Assembly (NCBI RefSeq): GCF_954871325.1
Contig: NC_088775.1
Span: 85,475,561-85,539,560, forward strand
Direction: 5' to 3'
From: Gordionus sp. m RMFG-2023
Taxonomy: Eukaryota; Nematomorpha; Gordioida; Chordodea; Parachordodidae
Length of the DNA: 64,000 bases
The position numbers were made by a program, and so were the translations under genes. Position 1 is the first letter of the stretch. Every line of letters starts with the position of its first letter. Below the pieces are notes generated by a model. The model ran no database searches and had not been told where the DNA came from. It saw only the letters and a program-made list of their open reading frames with translations. Positions 48,148 through 60,793 of the stretch are shown piece by piece.

Positions 48148-48693
48148 CTATTGATTATGAAGAAAAAAATTCAAAATAATCTCGAATATATTTAGCGTTA
48201 TTTTCAAATTTTAATATATTTGGCAAACATTTACAATTTTTCTTCCCCTCCTTTCATGTTATTTTCAATTAGCGATCAATATGATGACCCTAATAACTAA
48301 GATAATAATTCAATAGAGAAATTGTATCTTGATTTTTACAAAATATAAATGCAAGTTAATTGTTTTAATTCCATGTTAATAAACTTTATGGAAGTTTATT
48401 TTGTGGAAATAAGTAAAAACTTCTCTCTAAAATTAAGCAAAGTGTAATTAAAATGGCCGCTAATCTTACTAGTCATCATATATTAATGGCCTATCTAGGC
48501 CTCAGTTCTTGTCCGCTGTTTATATTTATTACTTTTTAATATCAGATTTAATATATTTTTTCTATTAAACTTTGGGAAGCGGTTCATTTCTAATTATACA
48601 ACCGGTTCGCAACGCATTTCAAAAATATAATAACCGATTCTGAGGTTGAAAACGGATCTAGTCAAGAGTGAGCTGGATATTTTGCTTCAAAGA

Positions 48694-48816
48694 TTAAGAG
48701 GCTATAGGAGTCACTGCTTTAACTAAGCGATTAACTTGATTTCTCCTGTTAACCCAAGCGTAATAACATAAGTTTCCGCCCTTAATTTGAGCCAAGTCAC
48801 AAGTCTTCGATAATGT
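48694..48816 (-). CDS. Possible minus-strand exon, unknown
   Basis: An acceptor (catcacttag) opens 40 codons to a TAA: TLSKTCDLAQIKGGNLCYYA, WVNRRNQVNRLVKAV. The composition is protein-like, but it ends in its own stop, so it is not simply the exon before 47906-48147 unless splicing leaves it earlier. It may be a fragment of a transposon. Confidence 0.22.
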   Translation of the reverse strand, partial: TLSKTCDLAQIKGGNLCYYAWVNRRNQVNRLVKAVTPIAS

Positions 48817-48994
48817 CTAAGTGATGTGTAATTAATCGCCATCTGTTAGCTTTGGTTACTATAATCGGACCCTTGGCATACTAAGATTATAACAATAAAT
48901 CTAAAAATTACATAATATGCTCCCTGAAAAACTTTGGCATATTTGTTTTGCTAATATCTATGTATTAAAGAATTTATTTTATATTTTATATTAG

Positions 48995-49246
48995 TGACGG
49001 AAGATCTAACGTTATTGACAAGCAATACAGCTATGATAAAAAATGCTAGCAGAATTCTAAGAGAAGACCAGTGTTATCTTAAGTCGTTAAGGATCAAATT
49101 GGGAGATACGGTGATAGGAGTTAAAGATGGTTACAACTGTAATACTAATACCCTAGAATTAGAATTACAAAATCTCTCTTTTGATTTAGGTAACAAATCT
49201 CACTTGTTGCCGCTATATGTTGAAAATGGCCATGTAATGAATATTC
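48995..49246 (+). CDS. Ig-like exon, intact, divergent
   Basis: Acceptor ttttatattag in phase 1; the frame is open for 88 codons. It reads LTLLTSNTAMIKNASRILRE, CYLKSLRIKLGDTVIGVKDG, then LELELQNLSFDLGNKSHLLP and YVENGHVMNIRF. It has the strand pattern of the series, with NAS and NLS glycosylation sites and two cysteines, but the tyrosine corner is not clear. The likely donor is C|GTTTTA at 49247 in phase 1; CAT|GTAATG upstream is a better site but in phase 0. Confidence 0.5.
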
Positions 49247-49599
49247 GTTTTATTTAAATATTAGCAACTCTTATACGGATCAAACAATTTCTTGATTCTA
49301 TAATGTTTGTAATTAAATTAAAATTTATGGATTTAAGTTAAAATCATAACATTTATGGGGATCTATTACATGATATATTGTTTTAAAATAAATAAAAAAT
49401 ATTTCAAGTATTATTCGAAGCGTTAATATAAAGGCTACATTATTTGGTCAAGTTTTTAAGATACCGTAAAGTCTAATTTAGGCTCATGATCATTCTGAAA
49501 ACGTTATAATTTGACTAAAATTTTTATTCCAAATCAAATTCCTATTAACTACTATTAGTTTTAATATATTGAGTAACTTTCTAATTTGGGAAAAAATCA

Positions 49600-49920
49600 T
49601 GACGATTTAAAATTATAATTACAATAAATTATTTTTATAAAGACAAAAAAGAATGATTAAGGAGAAAAAAAATTGAGAAAAGATTAGGAAAAATAAAGAA
49701 TAAAAATGACTTAGAGAGATTGCAAGGAAGTTAGAAATAAAATATTTTAAAAAAATAACGATTTTCCTTTTTGAATGAGAATTTTTCTTTTCTTTCCTTT
49801 TGGGAATTTTATTTATTAATTGACACTTTTCCTTTTTTGATTGACACTTTTCCTTTTTTGATTGACACTTTTCCTTTTTTGATTGACATTTTTTCTTTTT
49901 TGAATAGGAAACCCTGTAAG
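49600..49920. repeat. Dispersed repeat with TTTTCCTTTT array, copy 2
   Basis: It shares with 24480-24830 the purine-rich part (attgagaaaagat), ataacgattttcctttttga and the end gaaaccct. Here a 24-bp unit, attgacacttttcctttttt, is repeated about four times (49818-49895). Confidence 0.7.
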
Positions 49921-50395
49921 ATAATGAGTATATATTTTTTTTATTAAGAAAGTTTTTTCAGATAACATGATTAAGATCGTAAAAGGGGAAAAACTATAAT
50001 TTGGGGTAATATTACAAAATTTTCTAAATATTCCATATTTGTCAAAATTTTACTGGAACTGGATGGTCTGATGTCTAACAGTTTTTTTTAAAAAATGGCG
50101 TAATAATAAATATAATACTGAATTTCTAAATATATTAATGTAAGGATAAAAATTTGCGAAAAATGTTTAAATGAAGGAAAAGAATCCTATTAAAATGAGC
50201 AAACTCTAAACATAAGCATAAAGAGAGAATCATGGCGATGATATAATTTGCTTGTACAAACTGTGATAAATACTATGTAAAATATATTGTGGATGAATAA
50301 AAAAAAGATCGGTGCACACAGAAGCAATAATAAATCAAAATGTGCACACCAATAAAAATAAATTAGCAAAATAGCATATAAGCACTTGCACTGGT

Positions 50396-50587
50396 CAGTG
50401 ACGTCACTAGCCTTTACAATCTCAGTGGGTAAAATCCTTTTTTCAAATATCTGAATTTTTTTTTGCTATTTTCTGAAAATGATCTTTTAGCCATTTAAAA
50501 AAAAATTATCAATATATCCAGGAAGCTCTTCAAATTATTCAGGAGGCTTGAGTCGCTCTGGACCCACCACTCTAGTATCACTACTAC
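50396..50587. mobile_element. Possible short hAT-like MITE
   Basis: The left tip CAGTGACGTCACTAG and right tip ctagtatcactacta are imperfect inverted repeats around 190 bp without coding content. No target duplication is clear. Confidence 0.35.
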
Positions 50588-50870
50588 TTAGGGTTAAAAA
50601 ATATTTTGTGATCTCTCAGTTTTAGATATACTAAGCTGCGATTTTTATATTTGAAAAATCAATTCTTGACCCGAAATGTGTTTCGGCATGAGTAAAGTAC
50701 ACTTACACATTACAGTCAAATCATGTAATCAGCCAATTCTGTAAATTCTGACTTATATCTTGGTCTATTTGCGTATTTCCCAGTATGTAAATTAAAAATG
50801 GTTTAAATGTTTTTAGTTCAAATTGTCTTCAAACATAGGATTAGAAAATTTTATTTGAGGGGAGGGGGGG

Positions 50871-53800
50871 CAGAATTATTAAAATGTAAAAGAACGCTTA
50901 AAAACAAATGATTGTGCTATTAATCAAAATCCTTTATTTTCGGAGATGTATTTCTAAGATACTACCCTTTGACTATTGGCTGATTATGCCATATATTTTA
51001 TAATAATTTTTTCCAGTATTTTATTTATTGTTTAGGAAATTTTTAAAATGTGAGAGGTTTTAAAGCATTTTTTACCGTTTCAAAAGAAAAAAAAACTTTT
51101 TTGAGTGTATCCATAAATATATCTAGCTACGAGGCCTGACCACTTCCATAATTAACCCTAGCTTTGCAAATTATAAATTTAATTAATTTTCTTATATTTG
51201 AATATTATTTATATTTATTTAGTTATCTAATTATGAAATTATTTTAATTACTACATATCACATGAATAGGAGTTAATCCGAGATCAATTTAAGAATGCCA
51301 TAGTAATTAGAATATAATTTGTCACACATTATAATTTAAAAATTAGGCATTTGTGTCAATATAACCAATATAAATTCTCTGCAAACTATTTTTTTTTTAA
51401 AATAAAATTAAATATTCCTATGTTCCTATTTTGTGGTTGTGAATAGAGATCATCATAATTTTTTTTAATTTCCTTTTAAATATTTAATTAGGAAAAGTAA
51501 ATGATATGATTTCATTAAAAAATTTTACGAAAACGTTTAATCAAGTTACAAGGTAAATAGAAATTATAGATAAAGGTAAATAATTAATCCAGTATAATAA
51601 AATGTATCTTAACACTGGATAAATAGAAGCATCACAATGATGCCCAGGGCAGGTCTCAAAGGATAATTTAGGATGGTTACTCTCTCAACTTACAACATAG
51701 TAAGTATCTATTTTGCATGCAATTAATCATTTATTATTTTGATCAGGGATTCAACATTTAGATAGGGGGAAAGGGGGTCTAGAGAACACGAATTCCCATA
51801 GCATAGAACAATTTATTGCCATAAGACCTTTTTTAGAGACATAGCACTAGTATACCTTTTTTCTGGCCATTTGAACTGTAATGAACATAACTCGTTTACG
51901 ATAACGTAAACAACTATTATCACAATATAGATAAACGTGGGAATAAATATGTATATTTATAAATATGAATCTACAGCTACTCGTACATTTTTTTTTGTAT
52001 ATTTAAAATAAAAAAAAATAGATAAGCGCTACATTTGCCTACAATTCTTATGGCTTATTTTATTATTATTTTTATGCCAGGTGCTAATATCCACTTTAAT
52101 TCTTTAATATTATATTAGATACCATTTTTGGTAATTTTGCTATGGTATTTCTAGAAATCATTGAGAATATCACTATTATTTCGAAAAATTATAATTATTC
52201 TAGGTATAATGTAATAAAATAATGCATTGAAATATTTGCTAATCAAGATCGTTACCCTTGCTTTAGCAAAATTAGCAGACTTGGGAAAAATATTGTTAGA
52301 TAACCACCATTATTGTTTATATGGGGAAAAAAATATCATTGATAGATATGCTCTTACATTACAAAAATATTAATACTAAATTGGTGATATTGGTTATAAA
52401 TAACCATAGATCAAGAAATCTTATAAGAAATTCAGTAAATTAACATCGTTTAATGATTTTTTTTATAGTTAATAAATAATGTTTTTTTTTAAATAAAAAT
52501 CAAATATACGCTAGTTTGCGAAATAAATATTATCAATTTTCTACTTTATTTTATTCTAATTGTTTAATATCATTAAATCAAATATAATCATTAATATATA
52601 TTACTTCATTATTAATTAAGTATATCCATAATTTAATTTTAATGACTTGTTTATTTTTAAACAAGTAATAAAAATTTAATTATATCCAGTGTTGTTAAAA
52701 TAGCGCGCTACTTTTTTCAGTAGCGGTAGCTTTAGCGGGTTACTTTTTTTTAGAAAATAGCAATAGCGCTACTTCGCTACTTTCAATTTTACATAATAAA
52801 TACATTTAAAAATTATTAAAATATATTTTTTATTAAATCTAAAGATGATAATCCTTTTATTTAATTTAATTTTGAAATTTAAATTTATATTTAAAAATAA
52901 AAATTATAAATCTAGTTAGCATTATAAATCTAATTATTAAAAATGTGTGAGATTGTTGAAGATAGCGAAATTTCTTTGGAAAATGAGAAAAATATAGATT
53001 ATCCTTTCCCAAAATTCAAAAAATAATTTAATCTTGAAGAAAAAATTACTACTGGATATCGGTTTCGATGCAGGATGTGTAAAATTTTATCCTCAAATCA
53101 TACAAGAGGCCCTAATTTGAGAAAACATTTAAAGCTAATATATTAAACAAATTTAATATCAATGTGTAGGCTAATCCTTAATTTTTAAAATAAATTTAAA
53201 TCAAAGACCAATCATTTTTTTATATATTCAATTTTATCTAAATTATTTAAATAAAAATAGTTATTTCAATCATTTTTATGTATTATCTCCTAAATATTTT
53301 TTATTCTAAGTATTACTGTTATAATTTTAGACTGTTCACACCTCAAATTATGAAGAGATTAAAAAATATCTTAAAAGTTTTGGGGTAATGGAAGGAGATA
53401 CATCCACTTCCAAATCAAATTTAATTCAAATAAAATTAAGCAATTTGGATTCATCAACACCAGGTGTATCTCAAAAATTGGCTGACAAAGTCAATGAACT
53501 TTATAATATATACTGTTCAACCATTATCCTTGATGGATAATGGTTCTTTTATAAAGATGATAAACATTTTTTCTCCACGTACCAAGATATTTTGCCGGCA
53601 GACATTGATGGTAAGAATTTTGGATAGCTTTATAGAAAGAAAGAATCTTTAATATTAAATCTATCAGATGTCTCTTACATCTGTACAACATCAGATTGCT
53701 ATGCGCACAATAGAAGGTAAAAATGTTTATTTTCTGATTTATAATATGATATTCATATTTTTAGAGCTTATTTAGGAGTGATCACACATTGGATTGATCC

Positions 53801-54480
53801 AAAAAAACTAAAACTGAATCTAAAGGGCAACTTGATAGGCTGATAACGTTAAAAAATGCCATGCCTAACCACGATACTAATACTATAGCAAGATCGAAAC
53901 CGCTTCCTTCCATAGACGATTTTTTTAAATAAATAATAATATTATTGAACCTTTAGATGCTTTTTTAAATCTAAAAATACTCATTTTTGATAATTTTTTC
54001 ATATAAAAAGTGTATTTATTAAATTTAATACTGCGTTGCGCTAGTGCTGAACAATTATTTAGTATGGCAAAGCTTATACTTTCTGATCGTCGCTCTAGAC
54101 TGGGGATGACAGTACCGAAATGTTATTATTATTAAAGGGCAATAATAAATAAATTATATATATATATATATATGTAACAAATTATAGTCATGTTTTTGTT
54201 ACCAATATATTTGTGGAAATTAAGCTGCGTAAAAAATATTTTTAAAAAAAATCAAAATAGCGTAAAAAGTAGCTAATAGCGCGCTACTTTTAAAAGTAGC
54301 GTTTAACAACACTGATTATATCATATAACAGGCAAGAATTTACAATAAAACTGTCAAATAATTGAAAAAGAAAAGTTATTTATAAATAAACAATTAATTT
54401 GAATATAAAATTTGTAAGAATAATTGAAATATTTAAATTGTATAGGTAATTGAAAGGTTTAAATTTTAAGAAAATTAAAT
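50871..54480. repeat. Dispersed 1.55-kb block, copy 2, with insertions
   Basis: It is collinear with 4600-6150. It differs by about 100 bases present at 51045-51150, about 340 bases present at 52270-52610, and the hAT element at 52687-54314. Whether the first two are insertions here or deletions in copy 1 is open. The sequence match elsewhere is very high, so duplication is fairly recent. Confidence 0.85.
52687..54314 (+). mobile_element. hAT element with perfect target duplication
   Basis: Tips CAGTGTTGTTAAAATAGCG and AGTAGCGTTTAACAACACTG; attatatc flanks it at 52679-52686 and 54315-54322. Subterminal TAGCGCTAC-like palindromes repeat at both ends. Plus-strand remnants in order: a BED-type finger RCRMCKILSS..LRKHLKL (about 53060-53145), VQPLSLMDNGSFIKMINIFS (53515-53575), YLGVITHWIDPKK (53770-53810), and CASAEQLFSMAKLILSDRRS (54040-54100), the hAT dimerisation end. 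These lie in different frames with large deletions, so the copy is dead. Confidence 0.9.
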
Positions 54481-54789
54481 GACAATTATTTGAAATAATT
54501 ATTTATGGTATGTAAATTTTAGTAGAATAAATAGTGAGAGAGATCGAAAATGTAAAAATTAAGGAAAAATAAAAGTTTTATAATTTTTACGTTATATTTT
54601 GATTTATATTTATATTTATATTTTAGTTTTATTTATGTTATTTTAGAATGATTTTGATTAACTATATTATTTTGATAAATTAATTGGTGATCTTCAATTC
54701 TTGTTCATAATAATCACTTGTGCGTTCTAAATAATTTGAAGAAGATCGTTTTAAATATTTATAAATATCTACTATTTTTAAAATTCAAG

Positions 54790-55069
54790 GTGACTACAAA
54801 AATTTAGGGAAAGACAAAATATTATTTTCACACAATCTGCAATGAAAGATGGAATGCAAATCTTGGAATAAATAATTTTATCTTATTTTCTAGAAGGGTA
54901 TTAGTGCAGAAAGTGATTTACATGTATGATGTTATAGAAGAGATACCAGAACCTAATTATTTATCTAACAAAATCAATGGATGGCATCTTTATCCAGTGT
55001 GTATATGTAAACTAGAAGGACCAAGAATCATTAAGAAGGCAGTGCTCATTGTCGAAAAATTATTTAGGC
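54790..55069 (+). pseudogene. Ig-like exon relic
   Basis: Acceptor aaattcaag in phase 1 starts DYKNLGKDKILFSHNLQ before a stop. A later frame reads VLVQKVIYMYDVIEEIPEPN, then INGWHLYPVCICKLEGPRII and KKAVLIVEK, like the last strands of an Ig domain. A phase-1 donor C|GTGTGT at 55070 is possible. Frame changes show it is broken. Confidence 0.45.
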
Positions 55070-56022
55070 GTGTGTAACTCAAAGATTAATTTCAAATTAT
55101 TTCAAATCATTAATTCATAAAAATTATTTATATGTTCATATATATTGAAAATAATAAAGGAAAATAAAATATCATATGTGTATACAATATACATTATAAT
55201 CAGACAGAACAATTTGCATTTAATAAATTAAAATTTTCAAATAAGCAATAAAAATTAATCATTCAATTATTATACATGAATTATCTGCTATTCACTCATT
55301 TGATTTATTCATCATTGATTTATTTATGTTGCTAATATGGTCGTTTTTTATTTATTTTATACCTTAAAACTAATTTTTATTTTTTTTTGTTCATCAACCT
55401 AAACAGTTTCAATTTTTCAAATCTTAAACTAACTTTAATTTATTTTTATCATTTATTTTATAACACAACTGAAAACTACGTTTAAAATTTTTTATGCTCA
55501 AAAGATACATTTTGTTACTTTAAAATTTTATTATTGTTTTTATATTATTTAACTATTTTTATTTTAAATCAATTCAACTATTTTTGTTTTATAGATCAAT
55601 TTAACTAACATGCTAACACATTAGGATAATATTATAACTTAATAGGATGACAGAATTTTTTGCATATAAAACAAAATTTTTACATTAAAGTATCGAAATT
55701 TTGAATAAATGTAATTATACTATATCTAAATGTTGGATAAGTTTGCTTCCGTTTATTGATTCTAAAAATGGTATTTAATTAATAAAATTATGATAAAGAT
55801 ATGAGTTAATGAATTTAACGAATAATAAAACTTTATATTCTTCCAACTTAACACGATTTCGGCAATTTAGCATTCTATTTACATAAATTGGAAAATTATC
55901 TTAACTAGCATGCTGGTCATAGTATTGGAAATAATAAGTAAAACATTAGTTAAATGTTATCAAAAGTTAGTTCTTTGAATTTCTAAAATTAAAATATATT
56001 TCTCAAAATTCCTCACTTATAG
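55070..56022. other. AT-rich intronic stretch
   Basis: No exon or element end supported. Confidence 0.35.
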
Positions 56023-56121
56023 ATCCGCAAACCTACTTAACCGACTTAACTTATTATTGGGACATTCTGTTTAGCCAGATTACCTTTAGATTTAAAGCGA
56101 AGGAAGATTGTTGTACATTTA
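56023..56121 (+). CDS. Short exon, phase 1-1, possible stalk
   Basis: Acceptor attcctcacttatag and a consensus donor TTTA|GTAAGC, 99 nt, open, phase 1 at both ends: PQTYLTDLTYYWDILFSQIT then FRFKAKEDCCTF. It is too short for an Ig domain and could be half a domain or a membrane-proximal linker before the transmembrane exon at 60794. The double cysteine may make inter-chain bonds (inference). Confidence 0.5.
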
Positions 56122-57007
56122 GTAAGCAATGTTTAATTTTTAATCATATGGTATTTTTAAAGTTGTAAGAAAAACATTTTTAATAATTTATCATAATAAT
56201 TATTCTTAATAATAATAATCGAATAATTATAGAACAAATTTATTCTACATAGAATATAGATTTTATTATATATTATTAACAACACAAAATTCTTTAATTA
56301 TTTAATAAATAATTAAAATAGTTTTATAATTGTGAAAAGTCAGATAAGTAAGAAAACATTAATTTCCTTCCAACGCTTTGCAATTATCCGATTTTGACTC
56401 TGTTCATGGATTAAGGTTCGTTTCTAATTAAAAAACTAGTTTAAATAGATAATTTCGGTGAACTGGATCAAGCCTAACATTGTATGCAGAGGACGAATAT
56501 CTAAAATTTTTAAATAATAATATAGTTCTATATTTACTATATTATTTAAAAATAATTTTAAAAATCTATAATAAAGCAAAAATATAATGTTTTTCAAATG
56601 AATAAATGATTGTGTTTATGTTTATTTAAAGAGTCCTTATTAACTTTATGAAGATTAATTATTTTTATCATTTTTAATTTCAAATAATCATCACATAATT
56701 TAAAAAATATGGGATTTTTTATAAGGAATATATGTATTAAAAATTATATGAATTAAATATTAAAAAACGGGAAGGGGGGAGCAGGGTAGAAAGATATATT
56801 GTAAATATTTTCTGGCTTAGAACCGAGGATGAAGATAAAATCATATCTGAATATCTCAAGAGATATTCTTTATCTAAAAGTATAATAAAAATTGGGATCT
56901 CTATTGATTGTTGTTAGTTAATTTCTTAACCTAAAGATTTTAAAAGAGGATATCCTTATAAAAAAAATTAGAGAAGTTAATGATATTAATATTTATTAAC
57001 ATACTAG

Positions 57008-57178
57008 TAGACTTTCGATATACCGTCAAGAATGGAGACCTGATTGATTTCTATTATTTTTAAAAAAATGCCGATCATAAAAGAACTCCAATTCTGTTTA
57101 AATGATTTCGATCATTTTTTACAGATAACCAAATTAACAACTACATGTGCATTTTGAATTTTTATTATTTTTTGCCTA
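57008..57178 (+). pseudogene. Ig-like exon relic with in-frame stops
   Basis: Acceptor acatactag and donor CCTA|GTAAAT, phase 1 to 1, 171 nt. In one frame it reads DFRYTVKNGDLIDFYYF, a stop, KNADHKRTPILFK, a stop, and FRSFFTDNQINNYMCILNF. Splice sites and frame survive but two stop codons do not fit a coding exon, so it decayed by substitutions rather than homopolymer error. Confidence 0.5.
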
Positions 57179-58164
57179 GTAAATGTTCTTTTCTTTACAT
57201 TCCTAAATCTAAAGTAATAATATAATATATCTTATCTAGTCATATAAATATTAATATTATGAGATAACTGAATTTTTAGCTCTTAATTTATAAAAAAAAA
57301 ATCATAGTGTATAAAAATTATTATTTAGGTTGCTTAAGTTTATACAACATGATCATATATATATTTAAATATGATAAATTAATTATATTTAATGCTCAAT
57401 TTTAAAAATAATTAGTTACTATATACTTTTTATATTGTGGCTACAAGGTTATATCTATTAATATTTCAGCCAAATTATAGATTTTTGATTGAAATATCAA
57501 ATAAATTAAATTTTTTTCAAATAAATAATTCTTGCTTTAAGTTGTTCTTCTCATTACCATATTTAAAATCACAAATCTATGACTAGCTTGAATATCTTAT
57601 ATTTAAACTTGTTTCTTATATAAGTTTTAATGCTACTAAAATATATTTAATTAATTGTTAGAGAATAATATGATAAATACTTTAATTTTGCCTAAAGCCA
57701 TTTTTGAATGAAAAGCTAGTCATATAAAATCTATTGGATATATATTTATAGAACATTAATATTTTTATATGATAAATCATTTATTGGTGTATCCAGGACT
57801 TTCCTAATGGTGGTTGAGACTTTTCCTAGATAAATTTTATTGGGAGGCCCTCAATCTCACTTTTTGCATCTATCTTACTTTTAAAAAATAATCTTGGTAC
57901 ACATTTTTTCAGAAAAAATTTTACTGCTAAAAATAGCTAAATAGAGTCTGAACCCAACCCTAGAATTCCCAGAACTACTTTAAATTTAAGAACTGAAACT
58001 TAAATACACTTTAAAATTTTTAGAAAAAAAATATAGATGAGACCACTTATTATGCATAATTTCTTATTTACTCATCTTTTGGAAGGGAAGGGTGGCAAGG
58101 ATATAAATTTTTATTTTAAAATTATATTTATAAACTTTGCAAAATTTTTAATATATGGATTATT

Positions 58165-58378
58165 GATGCCAAATCACTCCATTTTATTTTAAAAATGACG
58201 AACTCAATATTTTAGGTAGAAAAATATTGCCAAAGTTTAGAGATTTCACTAATAGATGTCCAAACATTTCTGCCATTTATGAGCAAAATCTTCAGGCTTG
58301 CATAATATTTATCTGGAGATAATACTGAGTTAGCCATTATAAAAAAATTGGCTGAAAAGAAACAATTTTGCATCACTA
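58165..58378. mobile_element. Long-TIR MITE family 1, degenerate copy
   Basis: It shares aactcaatattttaggtagaaaaatattgcc and cttcaggcttgcataatattt with other copies; tips are eroded. Confidence 0.6.
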
Positions 58379-59799
58379 ATATGGGGACCTCTCTCCCTAC
58401 TTATGGCCTATGAAATTATTGAATAGGACTTTCTTTTTAAAAGATAATGTACCAAAATAATTTAAAGAAATTGTTTTGTTAATATTTCATCTGAAACAAT
58501 TTTTTTCATTTAGTTTCTTTAATTTCTTTTATCATAAATGATTCTTACAACCATTCTTTTTTATAATAGGAATGCATTTTTCTGCAATTTTTTGAAAAAA
58601 AAGACTTTATTATATTTAAAAGTTGTGCCAATATTAAAGGGTATTGGGTTCAATATTTTTCATTTTTTAAAAACAAATGGATCCAAAAAAAACTTCTATA
58701 TTGTTATTTTTGGTTATTTTATTATTTATATATAATTAATTATATATCATTTTTTTTATTTTACTTCCCATTATTAATGAATTGAATAAAAGGAACTTAA
58801 AAAAATTTAATTGTATTATTTTTTAAAAAAAAGGATATTATTATTTGAAACAAGAAAAGGATTTTAAAAATATTTAAGAAGTCACATTCAACCATAAATT
58901 CCCCACCTTTTAAATGCCATGATTAATTTTTGGGAATAAAAAAAATAATATACTTAATTATTCAAGATAGATAATGCAATGAGAAACGGGATATTTATAA
59001 CTGTTTCATTTTTTCCCATAGTTTATAGTTATTTATTTTTTTGTAGAAAATATTGGTTTTTTATGGCATAAATAAATTACGGAATCCGTTATCTCGAACA
59101 GCTAATTATTGATTCTTATAGCGAGATTAAGGAAAGAATTCTTTTAAAAAAATTTTTGAATATATTCTATATCATCTAGCGAAATTTTATTTCTGTTTTC
59201 TATTTATCATAGCGAATAGAAATACTTCTTTTACGATAAAATGTACAATTACAACAAAGTTGCACTTTTATTGATTATAATATTTATACATTTTATAGAT
59301 AATTTTAATCCGATAAGATTATCCCCCCCCCCATATATAATCACAAAGAAAATGTTAGTTTAAAGTGAATATTATGGTAATAATTTACATTCGATCAATT
59401 TTATATCAACAAAAAAATTTATGATTTATAATATTAGGGAATAGTATAGTTATGCTCTATTCATATTCGGAAATGATTGGCGTTTGTATTTGAGCACTAT
59501 ACGGACCTGTCTAGAATTCTTTAAGGCTGTTTAAGTCGGAACCTTCATTTAAAATTGGACCTAGAAAAAATATCATTAACCCTTTTTAATGGTTTTATAA
59601 AAAAAAATACTCATTTCAAAATAAAAGATCAATTCTTATTTTTCTTTAACTTTTTTTCCGGATTAAATATTAGAACCTATTTCGAAAATAAGAGTTCGAA
59701 TCAGCTTCTGGCAGGACCTGAAAACTCAGTTCGATATTTAAATTTGACTCCGATTTGTTTTAAATAAAATCGAATCTTTTTTTAAAAAATGATGACATT

Positions 59800-60520
59800 T
59801 AATTATACGCACAAGTTGAGCATTTGCGTTTTTTCGTACTCTTTTAAGAAAAAAAACATCTTCTTTGTTTAAATTGAAGTTTCCTTTTTATTAGTATCAT
59901 CGATTCGAAATTTTGATTAAGACCTCATTTATAGTAAACGCGATTTGTTCAAGCGGTGCGGTATTTAACTCTAGGTTATTTACAAAATCAAGCCAATAGA
60001 TAGGTATAATTTATAAATATGGAGCGAAACGATGAAAACATTTTGATGACATTTGAAAAACATATGTTGCGACGTATATTTCAAAAATTATTATCACTGT
60101 GAAGAATCAGATATGATTTCGATAGCTTTAAATACCGCATCTCTTGAACAAAACTCGTTTACTATAAATGCGGCGCAAGTTACAAAAAAGAATTAGTTTT
60201 TATGTGTTATATTATCGTCTGGCTTTTTATTTCATTTTCTAAATTTCCCATTTAAAAGACAATTTATTTTTTTTATATTTTATATAATATTAAATTAAAT
60301 TTACATATAATTAACCAGACTATGAAGAGATTTTTATTCCCCCCCCCCCTATTATTCTTATCTGCGTAACAAGGCTTTGTTTGCTTTCTTGCGAAAAAAA
60401 ACTGAGTCAAACTGGTCGTAGACTAGTTTGCGTTTTTTTAAAATGGTTTCTAACGCAAAGCGATAATTTGACCAATTTACACCATACTATAATGCTCAAT
60501 TTATTCGCACAATAAAGCTC
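59800..60520. repeat. Dispersed repeat, copy without the GC-edged MITE
   Basis: It matches the two sides of the MITE in 46400-47720, joined here at about 60290-60310 (tataatattaaattaaattt). It contains its own inserted MITE at 59930-60174. Confidence 0.65.
59930..60174. mobile_element. MITE with 45-bp inverted repeats
   Basis: Left arm catttatagtaaacgcgattt and gttcaagcggtgcggtatttaa; the right arm is its complement with few changes (ttaaataccgcatctcttga, actcgtttactataaatgcg). There is no coding content. It is absent from the related repeat near 46500. Confidence 0.65.
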
Positions 60521-60793
60521 ATAGAGTAATATTTCAGAGTATAAATTGAAACTCATATTTTATTTTACACCACATACTTTTAGATATTTTACCACTTAAA
60601 AATCTGTGCATTTTATGCTAGTTGCGACAACGAACTTGATATAGGAAGTAACTTAAATATATGTGCACTCGAGTGATATTGGATATCATTATTCAATAAT
60701 ATTTTTTTTATATAAGCGCCATTTTAGTTTTTTTATAATTGTATTTATATTTTTTTAAATGTTATACTTTATTTTTTGTTTTCGATGGGGGAG

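Noticed and set aside
58538-58735. 65-codon plus-strand frame in the intron before the transmembrane exon
   Set aside because: Low-complexity F, I, K and Y composition, without splice sites or family pattern.
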